Positions 38,432 to 39,181 of a stretch of DNA of 39,181 nt are shown here, piece after piece. The position numbers and the translations under genes were made by a program. Source of the DNA: a virus. The DNA lies in IMG/VR virus record IMGVR_UViG_3300046163_000073, positions 1-39,181 of that record; one strand, written 5' to 3'. Under the pieces are notes generated by a model that had not been told where the DNA came from, made no database searches, and worked only from the letters and a program-made list of their open reading frames with translations. Position 1 is the stretch's first letter. Every line of letters starts with the position of its first letter.

Positions 38432-38944
38432 ATTCTAGAAGAAAAAATATGCGGTAAATGCAAAGAATTCAAGCCACGAAACGAATATTATTTTAATGAA
38501 TTTGGTCAAATAGATTCAAGTTATTGCATGGGCTGCAAAAAAGAAGCCATGAAAGAAAATCAAAGAAAAAGAACAAATAAAAATCTTGCGGAAGTTAGAT
38601 TAAAAAAACAAGAAGAGAATAAGATAGCTTTATCTAACTTTAAAAGATACGAGCCTGTAATGGATGCAGATTGGGAAATTAGAGTTCCATTACTTTATGC
38701 TGTAGATGCTTTAGATAGAAACCATGTTGCTCAAGCTTTTAGGAAGCTAGGCATTACAACGAAAAGAGATACAACAGAAGCAACAAGAAATCTTAAAATC
38801 ATTTTAGTAAGCGCAAAGGATATTATGCCTCTAATAAGAGATTTTGAAGAAAAATACAAAACTGGATTAAGTATCGTACATAAAAACGGGATTAGTAGAT
38901 ATAAAAGAATTATTAAACAAATATTAGATTATGTAAAGGATTAA
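38432..38944 (+). CDS. zinc-finger protein with apparent AUU start (170 aa)
   Basis: The in-frame ATG at 38528 gives 138 residues but cuts a zinc finger in half. Upstream the frame stays open and reads CGKCKEFKPRNEYYF...YCMGCKKEAMKEN, the CxxC-K-x-F...YC-x-x-C finger of phage HNH-associated proteins. The only plausible initiator upstream is ATT at 38432, in the exact place of ATG after AAAGGATTAGA. Residues after the finger are basic and helical, with no HNH motif. It is the second AUU candidate here. Confidence 0.6.
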   Translation: MLEEKICGKCKEFKPRNEYYFNEFGQIDSSYCMGCKKEAMKENQRKRTNKNLAEVRLKKQEENKIALSNFKRYEPVMDADWEIRVPLLYAVDALDRNHVAQAFRKLGITTKRDTTEATRNLKIILVSAKDIMPLIRDFEEKYKTGLSIVHKNGISRYKRIIKQILDYVKD

Positions 38945-38946
38945 AA

Positions 38947-39168
38947 ATGCAACTAACACCACAACAACAAAGAGTATTAAACTACATGAAAGAAAACGGA
39001 AGCATCAACCCGCTTCAAAGTCTTATGGATTGTTCAGTTTACAGATTATCAGATGTGATCTACAAGCTAAGAGAGCATTTTAAAATAGATACTAAAATGA
39101 CTACTTCAAAGAATAAATATAATGAAGATTGTAAATACGCAACTTATGTTTTTAAAGGTGTTAAATAA
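38947..39168 (+). CDS. phage HTH domain protein (73 aa)
   Basis: TPQQQRVLNYMKENGSINPLQSLMDCSVYRLSDVIYKLREHFKIDTKM...YATYVFKG matches the phage helix-turn-helix family (t-x-QR-x-IL-x-YL...I-x-x-xA...YRLSa-x-I-x-LR...YA-Y-L). AAAGGATTAA is the ribosome binding site, overlapping the previous stop. Probably a regulator; target unknown. Confidence 0.75.
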   Translation: MQLTPQQQRVLNYMKENGSINPLQSLMDCSVYRLSDVIYKLREHFKIDTKMTTSKNKYNEDCKYATYVFKGVK

Positions 39169-39181
39169 TCTAGGGAAAAGT

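Noticed and set aside
1-39181. Terminal repeats, integrase and attachment site
   Set aside because: The two ends share no visible repeat and no recombinase gene or att-like core was found, so neither genome ends nor integration can be claimed.

Overview
The window is an AT-rich, densely packed tailed-phage genome or prophage, almost complete in gene content. A long tape measure protein, a G/GT tail-chaperone pair with a lambda-type slippery site, a tail tube, a tail terminator and no contractile sheath make it siphovirus-like. The base composition, the stereotyped AAAGGATTAG ribosome binding sites and extended -10 promoters suggest a Campylobacterota (Arcobacter-like) host; this is inference. 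No integrase, attachment site or classical immunity repressor is recognisable, so its lifestyle is open.

Layout. 1-1000: two leftward small genes (one ribbon-helix-helix-like), then a structured intergenic leader. 1013-3381: replication, with an initiator whose gene carries an iteron-like origin candidate and a DnaB-type helicase split into an N-domain gene and an ATPase gene. 3482-8939: small accessory genes, several zinc-ribbon-like, then NinG, ERF annealing protein, Gp157-like protein and SSB. 9100-15821: many very small early genes, a DUF1353 gene on the minus strand, an ASCH/PUA-like gene, small HTH proteins, small membrane or exported proteins and a HExxH-like protein. 15821-19046: ParB-like domain, Dam methylase, small and large terminase. 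19619-30948: head, neck and tail genes, interrupted by three leftward accessory (moron) cassettes. 31376-38241: tape measure, tail tip and fibre genes, holin, endolysin, tandem terminators. 38432-39168: a zinc-finger gene with an apparent AUU start and an HTH gene.

The most striking feature is regulatory. A 15-bp element of form GTNAC-N5-GTAAC recurs at about ten sites between genes or at gene ends. At nine promoters its near edge lies 59-61 bp upstream of the -10 box: five rightward early or accessory promoters and four leftward moron promoters. At five rightward late promoters it lies exactly 10 bp upstream of the -10, over the -35 region. At four sites one element sits between a leftward moron promoter (60 bp) and a rightward late promoter (10 bp). 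This looks like one regulon wired by a single DNA-binding protein, which I cannot identify.

Other non-coding elements are a probable 84-nt RNA with its own promoter and terminator between duplicated late promoters (23181-23264), an interlocked 10+10 bp pseudoknot-like element with a decoy Shine-Dalgarno upstream of the tail-chaperone gene (30081-30158), and a bistable leader at 683-960. Two promoters look as if they arose from duplicated gene tails, and a decayed moron lies at 30976-31228.
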